In this document: positions 1 through 11,094 of the stretch, in pieces
How the letters are laid out: each line of letters starts with the position of its first letter
Numbering within the stretch: the first letter of the stretch is position 1
Assembly (NCBI RefSeq): GCF_026914185.1
Contig: NC_070567.1
Coordinates: forward strand, 992,001-1,056,000
DNA length: 64,000 nucleotides
Source of the DNA: Puccinia triticina
Lineage: Eukaryota > Basidiomycota > Pucciniomycetes > Pucciniales > Pucciniaceae
Direction: 5' to 3'
The notes under the pieces: model-generated
Databases searched by the model: none
Told to the model about the DNA's origin: nothing
What the model saw: the letters and a program-made list of their open reading frames with translations, nothing else
Translations under genes and position numbers: made by a program

Positions 1-2445
1 GATGGAGCTGACAATGTTCTCTGATGGTGTATAGTCTTTGACATATACCCATCGCTTGCCGGGTTCGGGGCTGACCGGGTGGTTGTCGACGATGGGGAGC
101 TCAAAGTCGTCCTGATCGTCTTGTTCGTCGACTGGCTCATCTCGTGAATGTTCTGATTCATCTTCAAAAGGAAGAATTGGGTCTGAGTTGAAGAGCGGTG
201 CCGCTCCTTCCTCAGGGGGTAAAAGGTCGACGCTTTTGTTGATTGCTGCACAGGATGGAAATGTGTTCTCGTCAAATTGAGCTTGTCTGGTGATTACAAT
301 GCTTTTGTCTTCATGCCGGAGAATGCGGTAGGCTGAGTAATCGTTGGCGTAGCCTATGAATGTCCCTTCCCAGGATATAGGATCGAACTTCTGATCCCTC
401 TTCACTTTGTCCTTCAGGATCCACGCTCGGCAGCCAAAGGGTTTGAAGAATGTGATTGATGGTCGAAGCTTCAGAAGTAAGGTTACCGGAGGCGTTCGAC
501 TCTTGGAAAGGGAAGGAAGACAGTTGGTGATTGAGGCGGCGGTTAGGACGGCTTCTCCCCACCACTCAGCAGCCATGTTGGACTGCAGTAGGATACATCG
601 TGTCATTTCAATGACCGTTTGGTTTGCTCTTTCGGCTATGCCGTTATGCTGGGGCGTGTAAGGAGGTGACACATTGTGTTGGATGCCTTCGCTCCGCAGG
701 ATTTCGCTGAGGGCATTGTTGCAAAATTCACCACCACCGTCTGTGACTAGCTTTCTGATGGAGTTGCCAGTTTGTTTTTCGAACTTGGTTTTGAAATCAA
801 GGATGGCTGCGGCGGCGCCAGATTTCTCCTTCAGAAGGCTGAGGTGAATGAAACCGGTGTGCTGATCAACGATGGTGAGAAAGTATCGACAACCGCTGTT
901 GGTGGCGGGGCAAATGGGGCCGACTAGATCACCGTGAACCACTTCAAGTGCCAATTCTGTTGGAGTGAACCTTCCTTTGAACGGTAGCTTGATCATCTTT
1001 CCCTGCATGCACGCAGAGCAGGCTGACTTGTCTCGGGGAAGCTCGTGTTTACCCAACACGGTCTTGATTCTGGCCGCACTAGCATGGCCAAGTCTCTTGT
1101 GCCAAGCCATGAAAGTGTCGGCTGGAGCGATAACGGTCGTTGTGAAGACGGATTGTCGCGGAGTTTTGATGCCTTCAACTCGGAATAGATTCTGATCTGT
1201 GTTGATTTTCAGACTGTGATTTCCGTTCAGCTTCACCATCATGCGTCCGTCATCATTTATTATTTCCGCCTTGTTCTTGATCAGTTGAGCAAAGGAAATT
1301 AAGTTCGTGGAGAGATTCGGTACGTAGAGCGCATTGTGAAGAACAATGGTTGTCTTGTCTTCAAATTTGAGTCTCACTGTTCCTTGCCTGGTTGCCACCA
1401 TCTCGGGGTTCTCCGCACCTGTGCCGGTCACAATGAACACACTCGTTGGCTTAGAGTCGATGAAGTACTCCATCGAGTTGAACATGTGTTGGCTGGCTCC
1501 TGAGTCGAGGATGACTGAATTTATCGCCACTTGGTCAGCCGTGATGTGGTATGCATAGCTTTGCGTGTTGGCTTCGTCTCGAGAGTTGCTGACGGTTATG
1601 GCAAGATTGATGGTGCACTTCTTGAGTGGTCGGAGCTCAGGATGAAGAGTCCAACACTGATCTTCGTTGTGCGCTGCATCCGGATTGTGTCTCCCAGACT
1701 TGCAGGCCACAAACGGTCTCTTTCTCGGATTGGTTGTTGTCGAGAGAGCGGTGCCAGCGGGCGGATCAGAGCCGGGCGCATTGCCAGTGGTTTTCATTCT
1801 GGTTACTTGCTCGTGGTTTGCGATCAGTCTAAGTTTGTCGAGGAGTAGGAAAGGATTGGATAATGTTTCCATGTCTCCTAGGATTCTTTCCATGACTATT
1901 GGCCTCTTCTCGGTAATGGTTTCTATGATACTGACGCTGATTAACTCATTCATTACGTTAAGACCAATGGTACTGATTTCCGCAAGAGCCGCTTCGACCT
2001 TGATGATGTACTTGAGCAAGTTGTCGTTGTATGAAATCCTCAGGTACTGAGACCAAACTCGATAGATGCCGTAAATCGTTGCAGTTGCATAGTTTGTTTT
2101 TAATCGACACCAAATCTTGTGCGGGTCTCGACCGCACGTACTGGTTAGACTGGTTAGAATTTCTGGGATGATTTTTGAGTTGAGAATCAACCATGCTTCC
2201 AGTTTCTGCTCCTTGATCTTCTCGTCTTCAGAGTTTTCCGTGTCCTTTTCCACAACTGGCCAGAGCTTCTTGAATTCCAGGTAAGCGCTCATGGAGTTTT
2301 GCCAGTTAGCATAGTTGCTGCCGTTGAACGTTGGGATGACTATTATGTCTTTTTCTTCCTTTGCTGTTCTGACTGCAGCAACGGCGGTGCTGGGGGTAGG
2401 TATGCTGATGGGTGGGAGAGAACCTTGACGAGTGGCAGTTGGCAT
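1..2445 (-). CDS. Ty1/copia retrotransposon polyprotein (Gag-protease-integrase), 3' part beyond the window
   Basis: I read this minus-strand frame codon by codon from ATG at 2445 to base 1 and found no stop, so at least 815 codons are open and the frame leaves the window. In order it shows a UBN2-type Gag (residues about 1-240), a Cys-His knuckle-like stretch starting at Cys248, a retropepsin DSGAS motif at 314-318, a GAG-pre-integrase with WHKRLGH at 448-454 and a CxxC pair at 476/479, and an integrase core with Asp506, Asp569 (TDGGGEF) and Glu605 (IAERANQ), which is the DD35E spacing of copia integrases. Reverse transcriptase and RNase H would lie to the left, outside the window. No lesion is visible, unlike most other elements here, which suggests a recent insertion. 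It makes the capsid and copies and inserts the element. Confidence 0.94.
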   Translation of the reverse strand, partial: MPTATRQGSLPPISIPTPSTAVAAVRTAKEEKDIIVIPTFNGSNYANWQNSMSAYLEFKKLWPVVEKDTENSEDEKIKEQKLEAWLILNSKIIPEILTSLTSTCGRDPHKIWCRLKTNYATATIYGIYRVWSQYLRISYNDNLLKYIIKVEAALAEISTIGLNVMNELISVSIIETITEKRPIVMERILGDMETLSNPFLLLDKLRLIANHEQVTRMKTTGNAPGSDPPAGTALSTTTNPRKRPFVACKSGRHNPDAAHNEDQCWTLHPELRPLKKCTINLAITVSNSRDEANTQSYAYHITADQVAINSVILDSGASQHMFNSMEYFIDSKPTSVFIVTGTGAENPEMVATRQGTVRLKFEDKTTIVLHNALYVPNLSTNLISFAQLIKNKAEIINDDGRMMVKLNGNHSLKINTDQNLFRVEGIKTPRQSVFTTTVIAPADTFMAWHKRLGHASAARIKTVLGKHELPRDKSACSACMQGKMIKLPFKGRFTPTELALEVVHGDLVGPICPATNSGCRYFLTIVDQHTGFIHLSLLKEKSGAAAAILDFKTKFEKQTGNSIRKLVTDGGGEFCNNALSEILRSEGIQHNVSPPYTPQHNGIAERANQTVIEMTRCILLQSNMAAEWWGEAVLTAASITNCLPSLSKSRTPPVTLLLKLRPSITFFKPFGCRAWILKDKVKRDQKFDPISWEGTFIGYANDYSAYRILRHEDKSIVITRQAQFDENTFPSCAAINKSVDLLPPEEGAAPLFNSDPILPFEDESEHSRDEPVDEQDDQDDFELPIVDNHPVSPEPGKRWVYVKDYTPSENIVSSI

Positions 2446-3802
2446 TTTTCGTTCCTGCTCCTAGTTGCTGAGGTTCTGATGAGGTCGTTTTGAGCGTCCG
2501 AGACTGTAAATCTATAAAGTTATGGACAACTAAGAATTTTATTTCTTGTCAGATTCTGAGTGGAAAACTATGTACAATTGCAATGAATTTGATTCCGTAT
2601 AAGTTGAAATGCCAATTACCTAAGAGCAGGCGAATTTGCCGTGTCTCTGAGCTTTATGTGTAGAGTGGAAATTGGGGCACGAAGCCTAGGAGTGAGAATT
2701 GGAAGGAAGTGGGATCGGCTAGGAACTGAAGAGAGGAATAAGGCTGTGTCTTTCTCTTGGATAACAAATTGACACGCAGCGTTAGCATGCTGATTTATGA
2801 TCGTCTTAATGCGACTAGTGAAGGTTGTTTACCTCTTGAGTTCAGCGCACTCGTGTCTATACTGTCGAGTCTATTAGACTGTGGAATTGTTCCTGTGGGA
2901 ACTGCGGATGAGCGGTGCTCAAATTAGCGAGCTGTTGCCTGAGCACTTCGTAAGTGGATAGCTTACTTGTTTGTCTTGGGGCTGATACGAGCTGATAGGT
3001 TGTCTGAGCTGTTTACGCGGCTGGATATTCTTTGAGACAGTGAGCTGTGATGTATGAGCGATGATTAGTCTTGTGCCTCATTCATGATCTCAAGACTGCT
3101 CTTTAAGTACTCACGAGACCGAAGGTTCTGGAATCGCGGCTGCCTTGGAGTTGTTAGATCTTTCCGTCGCGGCTTCAGCCCTCGGAGTCTGGTTGCTCGT
3201 TTCACCTGCTGTGTTTGGAGATGGTACAAGTCGGAGTTAGCGACTGTCTATGTGGCTTGGTTTGAGCTATTGTCTGAGAGGGTGAAACTTGGAACTTACG
3301 TTGCTGTGCAACATAGTCTGTTTGCCCCCTGCGCCGTTTGGCGGGTTGCGCAGCTGGCACTGTATTCTGACAGATTGATCATTTATTTCGTTGAAGGAGG
3401 TTTAACGATAGATGAATTGGCGACATATAAATCAATAAGTCAGCGTGAGTTGAGAGGCGGGAAGATGGATGTAAGCAAGGAACTAGAGGATCAGAGGCCT
3501 TGCTGTCTTCTGGGGAGCAAAACAGGTATGGCCAACCGGCCTGATCGGACATCATTTCCCCGTCCGCCGATCCTTCCTTGACACTCTCGTTTATGCCAGT
3601 TGAACGAAGCTTCCCAGGCCTTCCACGCTCCTTGCCCGTGCCCCACCACATCCATCTCGTAGATCTCTGGTTGCAAAGAGCAATCCACCCCATCGAGTAT
3701 CCGCAGCCACATATAGACCCTCTCCCGAATAACCGAGCACCCAGGGCAGCAGCTCACCCAGAGAGAAGCCTAGCAATCATCGGCAAGTTCACGACGGAAT
3801 CC
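2446..3802. other. No gene; probable 5' LTR and leader of the copia element
   Basis: The copia Gag starts at 2445 on the minus strand, so its leader, primer-binding site and 5' LTR should lie here. I cannot fix the LTR ends because the partner LTR is outside the window. Open frames in this stretch are short and overlap on both strands without recognisable domains, and the last 200 bases lead into the 3' end of the casein kinase gene. Confidence 0.5.
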
Positions 3803-4876
3803 TTATCTGTTGGAGGAATCCTTATTTGTTGGAAGCGGTCCTTCGGGAGGTTCGGCATTACTGGGGAGGTTCTCGTCGCGGCCATCGTTGAGGGGTGCCA
3901 CAGGATCAGGGGCAGGAGGAGCCAGCGGGTCGATTCGCTCTTTGGCGGCCATTTCTTCCTTGCAAAGCTGTGCCCCCTCGGCCTGGGCTTTGCCGGTCGG
4001 GACCGACCAATCAAAGACGTAGTCATACGCAAAGCCCTTGCTGACAGACAGGTCGCGGAAGAGCTCGCGGAGCCAGGCGTAGTCGGGCGCATCATGAAAC
4101 CGTATCGAGCGCGAGTAGTTGAGGAGGATCGCAAATTCTCGTGGGAGCTTCCGGCAGAGCTTTTCGCTGTATACGGTCATCTTCTTCCCCAAAATTAGAT
4201 CGTACTTGCGCTGCTTATTCGGCGCCTGCAATCCTTGCCAGGGCAAGTCACCTCGGAGGAAGTAGATGAGCATGTGCGCCAGTGCCTCCATGTCATCCCG
4301 CCGGCCCTGTTCGACGCCAAGATGGGTGTTGGTGGAGGCGAACCGGGCCGTTCCGACAAATTTCTTTTCTTCTCTGTATGGGATGTGCAACAGCGTCTCG
4401 GGGTCCCGGTACTTCTTAGCCAGCCCAAAGTCGATGATGTGCACCTGGTTGACTCGTTTGCCCGCGCCCATCACAAAGTTGTCCGGCTTGATGTCCCGAT
4501 GGATGTAGTACTTGTTGTGGACAGATTCGAGAAGAGTGATCAATTGGCCGGCGAGAAGTAGGACAGTCTTGAGGCTGAATTTGCGCCCGCAACGGTTGAA
4601 CAATTCTTCCAAGTCAGGCCCGAGCAAGTCGATCACCATCGCATTGTAATCGTTCTCGACGCCAAACCATCGCAAATGGGGGACGCCATCCTCGCCGGCC
4701 AGTTTCTTGTAGATCTGGGCTTCGTACTGGAGTGTGGGATGCTTAGTACGGGCGCTCTCGACTTTCACGGCGACCTCCTCACCGGAGTCGATGTCGACTG
4801 CAAGATAGATATCACCAAACGAGCCCGATCCAATGTTCTCGACGATTCGATATTTACCGCCGAAACTGATGTCCAT
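3803..4876 (-). CDS. Casein kinase 1 family serine/threonine kinase, intronless
   Basis: The protein (357 aa from the ATG at 4876) is a CK1 kinase. Numbered from this start, the residues coincide with the CK1 delta/epsilon scheme: glycine loop GSGSFGD at 16-22, Lys38 in [12 protein letters not shown] with Asp128, and IDFG with Asp149. The CK1-specific EQGRRDD and LPWQGL stretches are present. An in-frame ATG at 4969 would add 31 residues with no similarity to the family; I prefer 4876 because [11 protein letters not shown] matches the usual CK1 N terminus. The tail after the kinase domain is short, proline-rich, and has no C-terminal cysteines of the Yck type. The hinge region has Ile82 where CK1 delta has Met. 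CK1 kinases act in DNA repair, vesicle traffic and signalling; the exact role here is not visible. The absence of introns may point to a retroposed copy. Confidence 0.93.
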   Translation of the reverse strand: MDISFGGKYRIVENIGSGSFGDIYLAVDIDSGEEVAVKVESARTKHPTLQYEAQIYKKLAGEDGVPHLRWFGVENDYNAMVIDLLGPDLEELFNRCGRKFSLKTVLLLAGQLITLLESVHNKYYIHRDIKPDNFVMGAGKRVNQVHIIDFGLAKKYRDPETLLHIPYREEKKFVGTARFASTNTHLGVEQGRRDDMEALAHMLIYFLRGDLPWQGLQAPNKQRKYDLILGKKMTVYSEKLCRKLPREFAILLNYSRSIRFHDAPDYAWLRELFRDLSVSKGFAYDYVFDWSVPTGKAQAEGAQLCKEEMAAKERIDPLAPPAPDPVAPLNDGRDENLPSNAEPPEGPLPTNKDSSNR

Positions 4877-5607
4877 GATGATATGTGTGATGAACGTGAG
4901 GGCAGGAAGCTCAGGGGTTGCTCTCCGCTGGTTCGTTTTGTTGGTGTCGGGAGGAGGGCGGAGGGGCAAGTCGAGTGTTGGCGGGGTTGTGAGCTTTGGT
5001 TGGCCGACAAGCGCACAGCATGTCTCGGCTCGGGAGTCAGCCTGGAGAACATATGGAGATACTGGCCTCTTGCCCTAAAAAGTCATTTTCCGCCCCTGCG
5101 CCGCCACGAAGTTATGTATGCCTCCCTGGCAACGAGACAGTCTCGTCTCGGCCGGCAGGAATTCCCCCCGGTCAAAGAGAAAATCTTGTCTACATCTGGT
5201 GGGGTTCTGGCCATCTTCTCGTTTATTGCAAGATATTTATATATATCTGCTGGCAAAAGTGGTTCCCCAAGCGAGCCTCCTCCCAGCAAATATGGCCCGG
5301 ACAACGGTTTTCTGCTCAAACTTAGCCAGTCCCATAGGGAACACCTGCTACCGGCGGTGCTTGCATGGTGCGCGGCTGAGATCAAAGGACACGAGCAAAT
5401 ATTGCCTTCCAAACAAAGATTTAGTTGTATCCAAGCATTGCTGAGAGACCATTGGTTACAGATATGCGGTCCCATGCGGGGACTTTTATCATTCAGTGGC
5501 AGTTGTCGTGCGATGATAGTCATGAGGGAGTTTGGAAGTTGAAACAATGGAAGCGTGACGGGGACCGGGGAAGAGGGAAAAGAAGAGGGGAGCTCAGTTG
5601 AGGTTGC
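4877..5607. other. Casein kinase upstream region and left half of a duplicated host segment
   Basis: The stretch next to 4877 should hold the kinase promoter. No complete gene is seen. Bases about 5510-5607 resemble 13060-13190 (shared words CATGAGG, AAGTTGAA, GAGCGTGAC or AAGCGTGAC, then a purine-rich run), so this is the left part of a segment that occurs again at 13 kb. The similarity stops where the hAT element begins. Confidence 0.5.
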
Positions 5608-6159
5608 CAGAGTCCCGGACTGATCGGGGCATGCCCTGAACCCCGGGGATGGAACCAAAAAAAAATCAACCCCTGAGGGGAATATAGTCCTTGCCGCTGG
5701 AGCCTCGGACCATACATATATATAGACAACACTCCGGATCCCACGGCCAACCTAAAAAAATGAAGCGCAAAAAAATCCAATCCAACCGTCGCTCTAGCAC
5801 CCCTCAGCCTTCGAACCAAACGGTCATTGACCTTGGATCCGATGATGAAGCAGAAGATGCACCATCAAAATCGCCACCCAGATCACTCAAAAAATCTTGG
5901 GTTTGGAACCACTTCGTCGAATCCAAAGAAACCAACGAGATAGTGTGCCAGGTCACGATAGCCCGGAAGAACGGCGCGTTATGCGGAACTCGATTGAAAA
6001 AGGACAAAAGCGGTAGTCCAAGAATCTGCATGGACACCTCTTGTCAGCCCATCGATTGGCCGATCCGACTATCCAGAATAAGACAAAGCATAATCAGTTT
6101 GACATGGAAAAATGGGCAAAAAAAGGAAAGATTGAAGCAAAGGTGAGTCATTTTATAAT

Positions 6160-7017
6160 GGGGCAGGCTTTATGCACTCCAAATATTTACTACATGCACT
6201 CCAAAAAAGGAGTGAACTTGTGTCTACTCCAATAAATTTTGGAGTGAACAAAGTTTCACTCCAAAAGTGGGCTGAATTGGAGTGTTCAAAAGTTCACTCC
6301 AATAAATATTTGGAGTGAACCTTTGTTCACTCCAAAAGTTGGCTAAATTGGAGTATTCAGAAGTTCACTCCAATATTTATTGGAGTGAAAACTTGTGTAC
6401 TCCAAAAAAATGGAGTATAAAATTAGGCACTCAAACTGTGGAGTGGAGTTCAACCCATTTCATTTTTTTGGAGTGTGGACCACTGGGCACTCCAAGAAAG
6501 TGTGGCCAGTGATTCCCTTCGAAAAAGAGAAGATAAATAGGCTCAGACTCACTGGAACCTTTGGGGCCTAGTCTTAAGGGGAGGAACGTGAGTGTAGTGG
6601 GAGTTTGTCTGTAGGGGGGAGGCAGAGTCTCTAAGGGTCAAAGCACGACTTTGTTGATCTGCAGGAGTTGCTTGGAGTGCATGCATGTATTTAAAATAGG
6701 TGTGCACTCCAGTATTTATTGGAGTGTGCAGTAGTACACTCCAATCTTGAACCAGACCAAGTTTCAAGATTGGAGTGCACAAGTTTCCACTAACCAATAA
6801 ATGTTGGAGTGAACTTCTGAACACTCCAATTTAGTCCACTTGTGGAGTGAACAAAGGTTCACTCCAAATATTTATTGGAGTGAACTTCTGAACACTCCAA
6901 TTTAGCCCACTTTTGGAGTGAACCTTTGTTCACTCCAATATTTATTGGAGTAGACACAAGTTCACTCCTTTTTTGGAGTGCATGTAGTAAATATTTGGAG
7001 TGCATAAAGCCTTCCCC
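6160..7017. mobile_element. Non-autonomous MULE-like palindromic element with 9-bp target duplication
   Basis: The 858-bp element begins GGGGCAGGCTTTATGCACTC and ends with the near-perfect inverse. It is flanked by TTTTATAAT at 6151-6159 and again at 7018-7026, a perfect 9-bp direct repeat. Its terminal arms run for more than 80 bp and are built of GGAGTG/CACTCC words spaced about 20-30 bp apart, in both orientations. No gene is present. Nine-bp duplications and long arms are typical of the Mutator superfamily. It sits inside the first intron of the hAT transposase. Confidence 0.9.
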
Positions 7018-8493
7018 TTTTATAATCACTTTATTTTTTGTATCAACATATTATGATTTATTAAACAAGAAAATTCTTTCACTTTCAGGTTGAACTTAAT
7101 GGTGAATCAATCAAGAATGCCCTTGTTTACTTCCTGGCAGAGTGCGACCTGCCATTCATCATGGTTGAGCAAAAATCTTTCCGTGACTTTGCTCGGCTTC
7201 TCAACAAGGGAGCAATGCCTTTATTGGATCAAATTAGCCAAAAAACGATTGCAAATCATCTTGCCAGGGTACATATTCAATGCCAAGAGACCATCAAGAT
7301 CCAATCACTCCTCAAAGAAGATTTTCTGTTGTTCACTCATGATGCCTGGACTGCTCCAAATGTTACTGCGTTCATGGCGGTAACAGTCCATTTTATTAAC
7401 AAAAAATTCAAGATGAAAGACATCACACTTGCTGTTCCTTGTGTTCAAGGTTGGTGGTTGGCTTAAATTTTCATTACATCTTCTTTCCCAATCTAATTAA
7501 CCCATGTTTTGAGACTCTCACCAGGAAATCATACCGGCAAAAACTTTGCCAATATATTTTATGATGTTCTTGACAGTTACGGCTGCCTTGAAAAGTTGCA
7601 TACAATCACTGCCGACAACACCTCAACAAACAACAAGATGGCCCACGAGCTAGCTCTCCAACTCAATGGATTCAAACCCCAGACAGATTTACTGGGTTGT
7701 ATTGCGCATGTCATCAATTTAGCCGCTACCGCCGGGATTTTGGTGCTCAGAACGATTGAAGATGACTTAGACGGAAAATCAATCCTGCCAACAGAGTTGG
7801 AAACCGATTCAAATGAAAATCAGCTTACCACTCCTGCCAAAGAACCCAAAGCTGCAAACACCATCCTGAAGCAAATTCACGGTTTATCTAGCTACGTGCG
7901 CTTCTCCCCGCAGCAATGAGAACAATTCAAAAGAGCTGTCAGTTTTGCTCAACCTGATCTTTATGCAAAGGGCATCAAATGCCTTGAGATTGATGTAAAG
8001 ACGCGCTGGAACTCAACCTACAAAATGTTCCAACGCGCGATTGCTCTCCAGGAGTCCTGTACCCAATTTTGCCAAGCCAATCGTGAAACAGCTCGCTATC
8101 TCTTATTGCCAGAAGAATGGGACCAAGCAAAGAAATTTATGACTTTGCTTGAGCCCCTCAGCGAGGCAACGGACATGCTTTGTGCAGCAAGTTATCTGTC
8201 ATTGAATTCCGCACTGCCGATTTATTGGACGCCCGGTGTGATATTATAAATCACATAATAATATACATAACACAAAAGTGAAAAGCCAATTGTCATAAAA
8301 TCCATTATGCAACCAGCACATTTATGACAGGTCTGTTTGGCGCTTCCACTCAATAATCATATAGTACTCATTTATTACAAGTCTGTTTGGCAAACCAAAA
8401 TTCACTCGGTGTCATAACTCATCACCATCCCCCACAATGTCGCCTCCCAGCATGCTTCAGAAAAAACAACAGTACCATCTCTGACGAAAGAGG

Positions 8494-9720
8494 ATGGCAC
8501 TTTTCATCATTATCCTGATCGGCCTCCGTCAGTGGTCAAAGACAATCAAACATCCGTACAACGATAGCATCTTAACGGGTCATGAATATGTTAGATACAT
8601 CCTGAACGGTAACCGACTATGAGCTCAGGCCATGTTCCGAATCTCAATCGATGTGTTCAGAATCTGTTCGGACGAGCTGCTTTCAATTTATAGTGAACCA
8701 GTCTCAAGGCTAGTAAGCATGAATGAACAGTTTGCAATCTTCCTCTACATTGTCGGACAAAACGCGACCAACCGGCAAGCTCAAGATTGTTTCCAGAATA
8801 GTGGCGAGACTATCTCTTGCATTTTCCACCACATCATCCATCTCTTGCTCCAGCTGCAGAGCAAGTACATCGTTTCTCCTCCTCGCGACGTTGGGCACGA
8901 ATCTATCCTCGATAACCCGAAGTTTATGCCGTTCTTCGAAAGGTGTATTGGGGCAATGGACGGGTGCCACGTCCCAGCAAGCGTACCTGAACACATGGCC
9001 GGCCCTTATCGTAATTGCAAAGGAGGATTATCACAAAATGTCCTTGGTGTCGTAGACTTTGACATGAAATTTAAATACATGATGGTCGGCTGGGAGGGGT
9101 CTGCTCACGACTCAAGAGTCCTTGGAAGCGCTATGGCCGAGGACTTCAGAATCCCGAACGGCTCTTTCTACCTCGCCGATGCCAGGTACTCCCTCTCAAA
9201 GGGTATTCTTGTTCCGTACCGAGGGGTTCGCTATCACTTGCGTGAAAATGCACAGGCAGGAAAACGGTATGATTCCTAGCTTTCTGTTTTCGTTGGCTTA
9301 GTTGCTTATTAAGATGATGTTGTCAGGCCAGCAAACAAAGAAGAACTTTATAACCTCAGGCATTCAATGCTTTGTAACGTCATCGAGCGAACGTTTGGCA
9401 CATGGAAGAAACGCTTCCCAATCCTGGTACACCCGTTGGAATACAGCTTGCCAACTCAAGGCAATCTTGTACTCGCGCTGGCAGTGATCCACAACATGAT
9501 CATTGAATACAATGGCCAGTCGGAATATTTTTACGACCCAGAATATGCGGAGGATCCACCACATGAAGATGAAATCCCTGATGAAGAGGATGGCGACAAT
9601 GAAGCAAATTCAAGAAGCCAAGCCCAGGAGCGAGCTGAACTCAAACATTGGCAAGATTCAATTGCAATGGACATGTGGAATCAATATGTTACTTACCTAC
9701 AACACAACTCGCACAGATAG
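8494..9720 (+). pseudogene. PIF/Harbinger transposase (DDE endonuclease)
   Basis: Exon 1 runs to 9266, the intron is 9267-9326, and exon 2 is 9327-9720. From ATG 8632 the product would be 342 aa. Visible blocks are GAMDGCHV (first Asp), GSAHDSRVL (second Asp), YLADARYSLSKGILVPYRG, and after the intron NVIERTFG (Glu), all diagnostic of DDE_4 nucleases. The frame upstream of 8632 is also protein-like from ATG 8494 (HPYNDSILTGHEYV), which is how fungal relatives begin, but a TGA at 8620-8622 interrupts it. Either the N terminus has been lost by a nonsense change or translation starts at 8632. The catalytic part is otherwise intact. Confidence 0.87.
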
Positions 9721-9953
9721 ATCATATAGTAATTTCATTCATTTAGTTATTCAAACTGAGAAAAAATAGGTTATGTAGTTTTAGCAATGATTCTCTTGTA
9801 ATTAAAAGAAGTTTTCATTGTGAAAAACAATCGGGTTATGTAGTTTTAAAGATGATTCTCTTGTAATTACAAGGAGTTTGAATCGTGAAAAACAATCGCG
9901 CACATAGATTGATAATGAGAGTTTTATCAGCAGAAGAAGTACATGACAGCTTT

Positions 9954-11094
9954 TTATCTTTGGTTGTCCAAGGAAATCTTGAGTTCAATTTCCCTTTCTA
10001 TCCAGGCCTGGGCATGCTTGTCGGCGCGGATCGCAAGAAAAGTGATTGCGTTGGCTTCGTTTTGCAAGACGTTGAATCCGGCTACGAGCTCATCAAGGCT
10101 GAAATTCACGGCAAAAGCATCTTGGAATTTCTTGAGGGCTTGGTTTACTGGTGAGGTTGATGTAGTTTTGGGCTGAGGGTTGGAAGCCAAGAATGCTTCA
10201 GCCAGACGATCAATCAAGCTTTCAAACCGGTCGCCTGAGGTCACTCGGTGTCGGCGGGGAGGACGGACGCCCGGACGCTGAGTCTGAGTAGTCTGAGTTG
10301 GTTGGTTTCCATTCTCCAAGTCTTCAGCTGAATTCACGTTGTCACCAGAAGGTACGGCCTCTGCACGTGCAGTGATAGTCTCGTTCCCGGATGTGCGACG
10401 CAATACTCCACTCGCCGTGTTTCCCTCAAAGATTACTTGGTAGTCACTGTACTCTGGGAAGGGAGTGTTCTTGAATCGCTTCGCATTGGGGTACGACTAG
10501 GAAGGTTCAATGAGTCAGGCATGAACTTGTCCTACAGAGCATGAAATGAAAACTTACGACTAAGAAAGAGTTCCAAACATCTTCCGAGGCGGTGACCATG
10601 CATTCAGCCTCGTTCCAACCAAAACCGCTTGCTCCTTTGCAAGCCAAAAAAGCATCCCAGACCTTCTTGAAGGTCTGGTTGAACTTAGACTTAACCTTCC
10701 CAACGGTGAACTCAACACCTGGGAACTCTTTTGCCAGCTCAATTGCAACAGATTGATGTACCTTGGGTTTGAAGCCAGCTTCGCCTCGCTTGCCCGATTC
10801 AACCGCTTTCACATAGATCTCGAGTGCGCTGCGTTCCATACCGGCCGTCCAGATGAGATTCTTGGTCTTGTCTTTTTCAGGGCTGTCCTCAATTTGGGTC
10901 TGGTCGTTTTGAGATTGAGAGTTGGTACCAGTGGCTTGACTAGATTGCTGAGTCTGATTTGATGGAGTAGCCGGAGTAGCCGAAGATGCTTGAGAATTCT
11001 TCTCTTTGCAAGCCTGTCCAGCGCGCTTTGGGGTTACATGAAGCTTGGGAGGCTTGGCCTGATAAGTCGGTTGAGAAGATCGTGGTCGGGCCAT
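9954..11094 (-). CDS. Myb/SANT-like accessory protein of the PIF/Harbinger element
   Basis: I join exon 1 (11094-10558) and exon 2 (10496-9954); the intron 10557-10497 has GTAAGT and TAG borders and preserves phase 0. The product is about 359 aa. After a Ser/Gln/Thr-rich N-terminal tail come WTAGMERSALEIYV and a tryptophan-spaced block ending FGWNEAE, typical of the Myb-like DNA-binding partner that Harbinger elements need for transposition. The C-terminal exon is low in complexity. I see no lesion. The start MARPRSS at 11094 is preferred to an ATG 12 codons upstream. It converges on the transposase gene. Confidence 0.85.
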
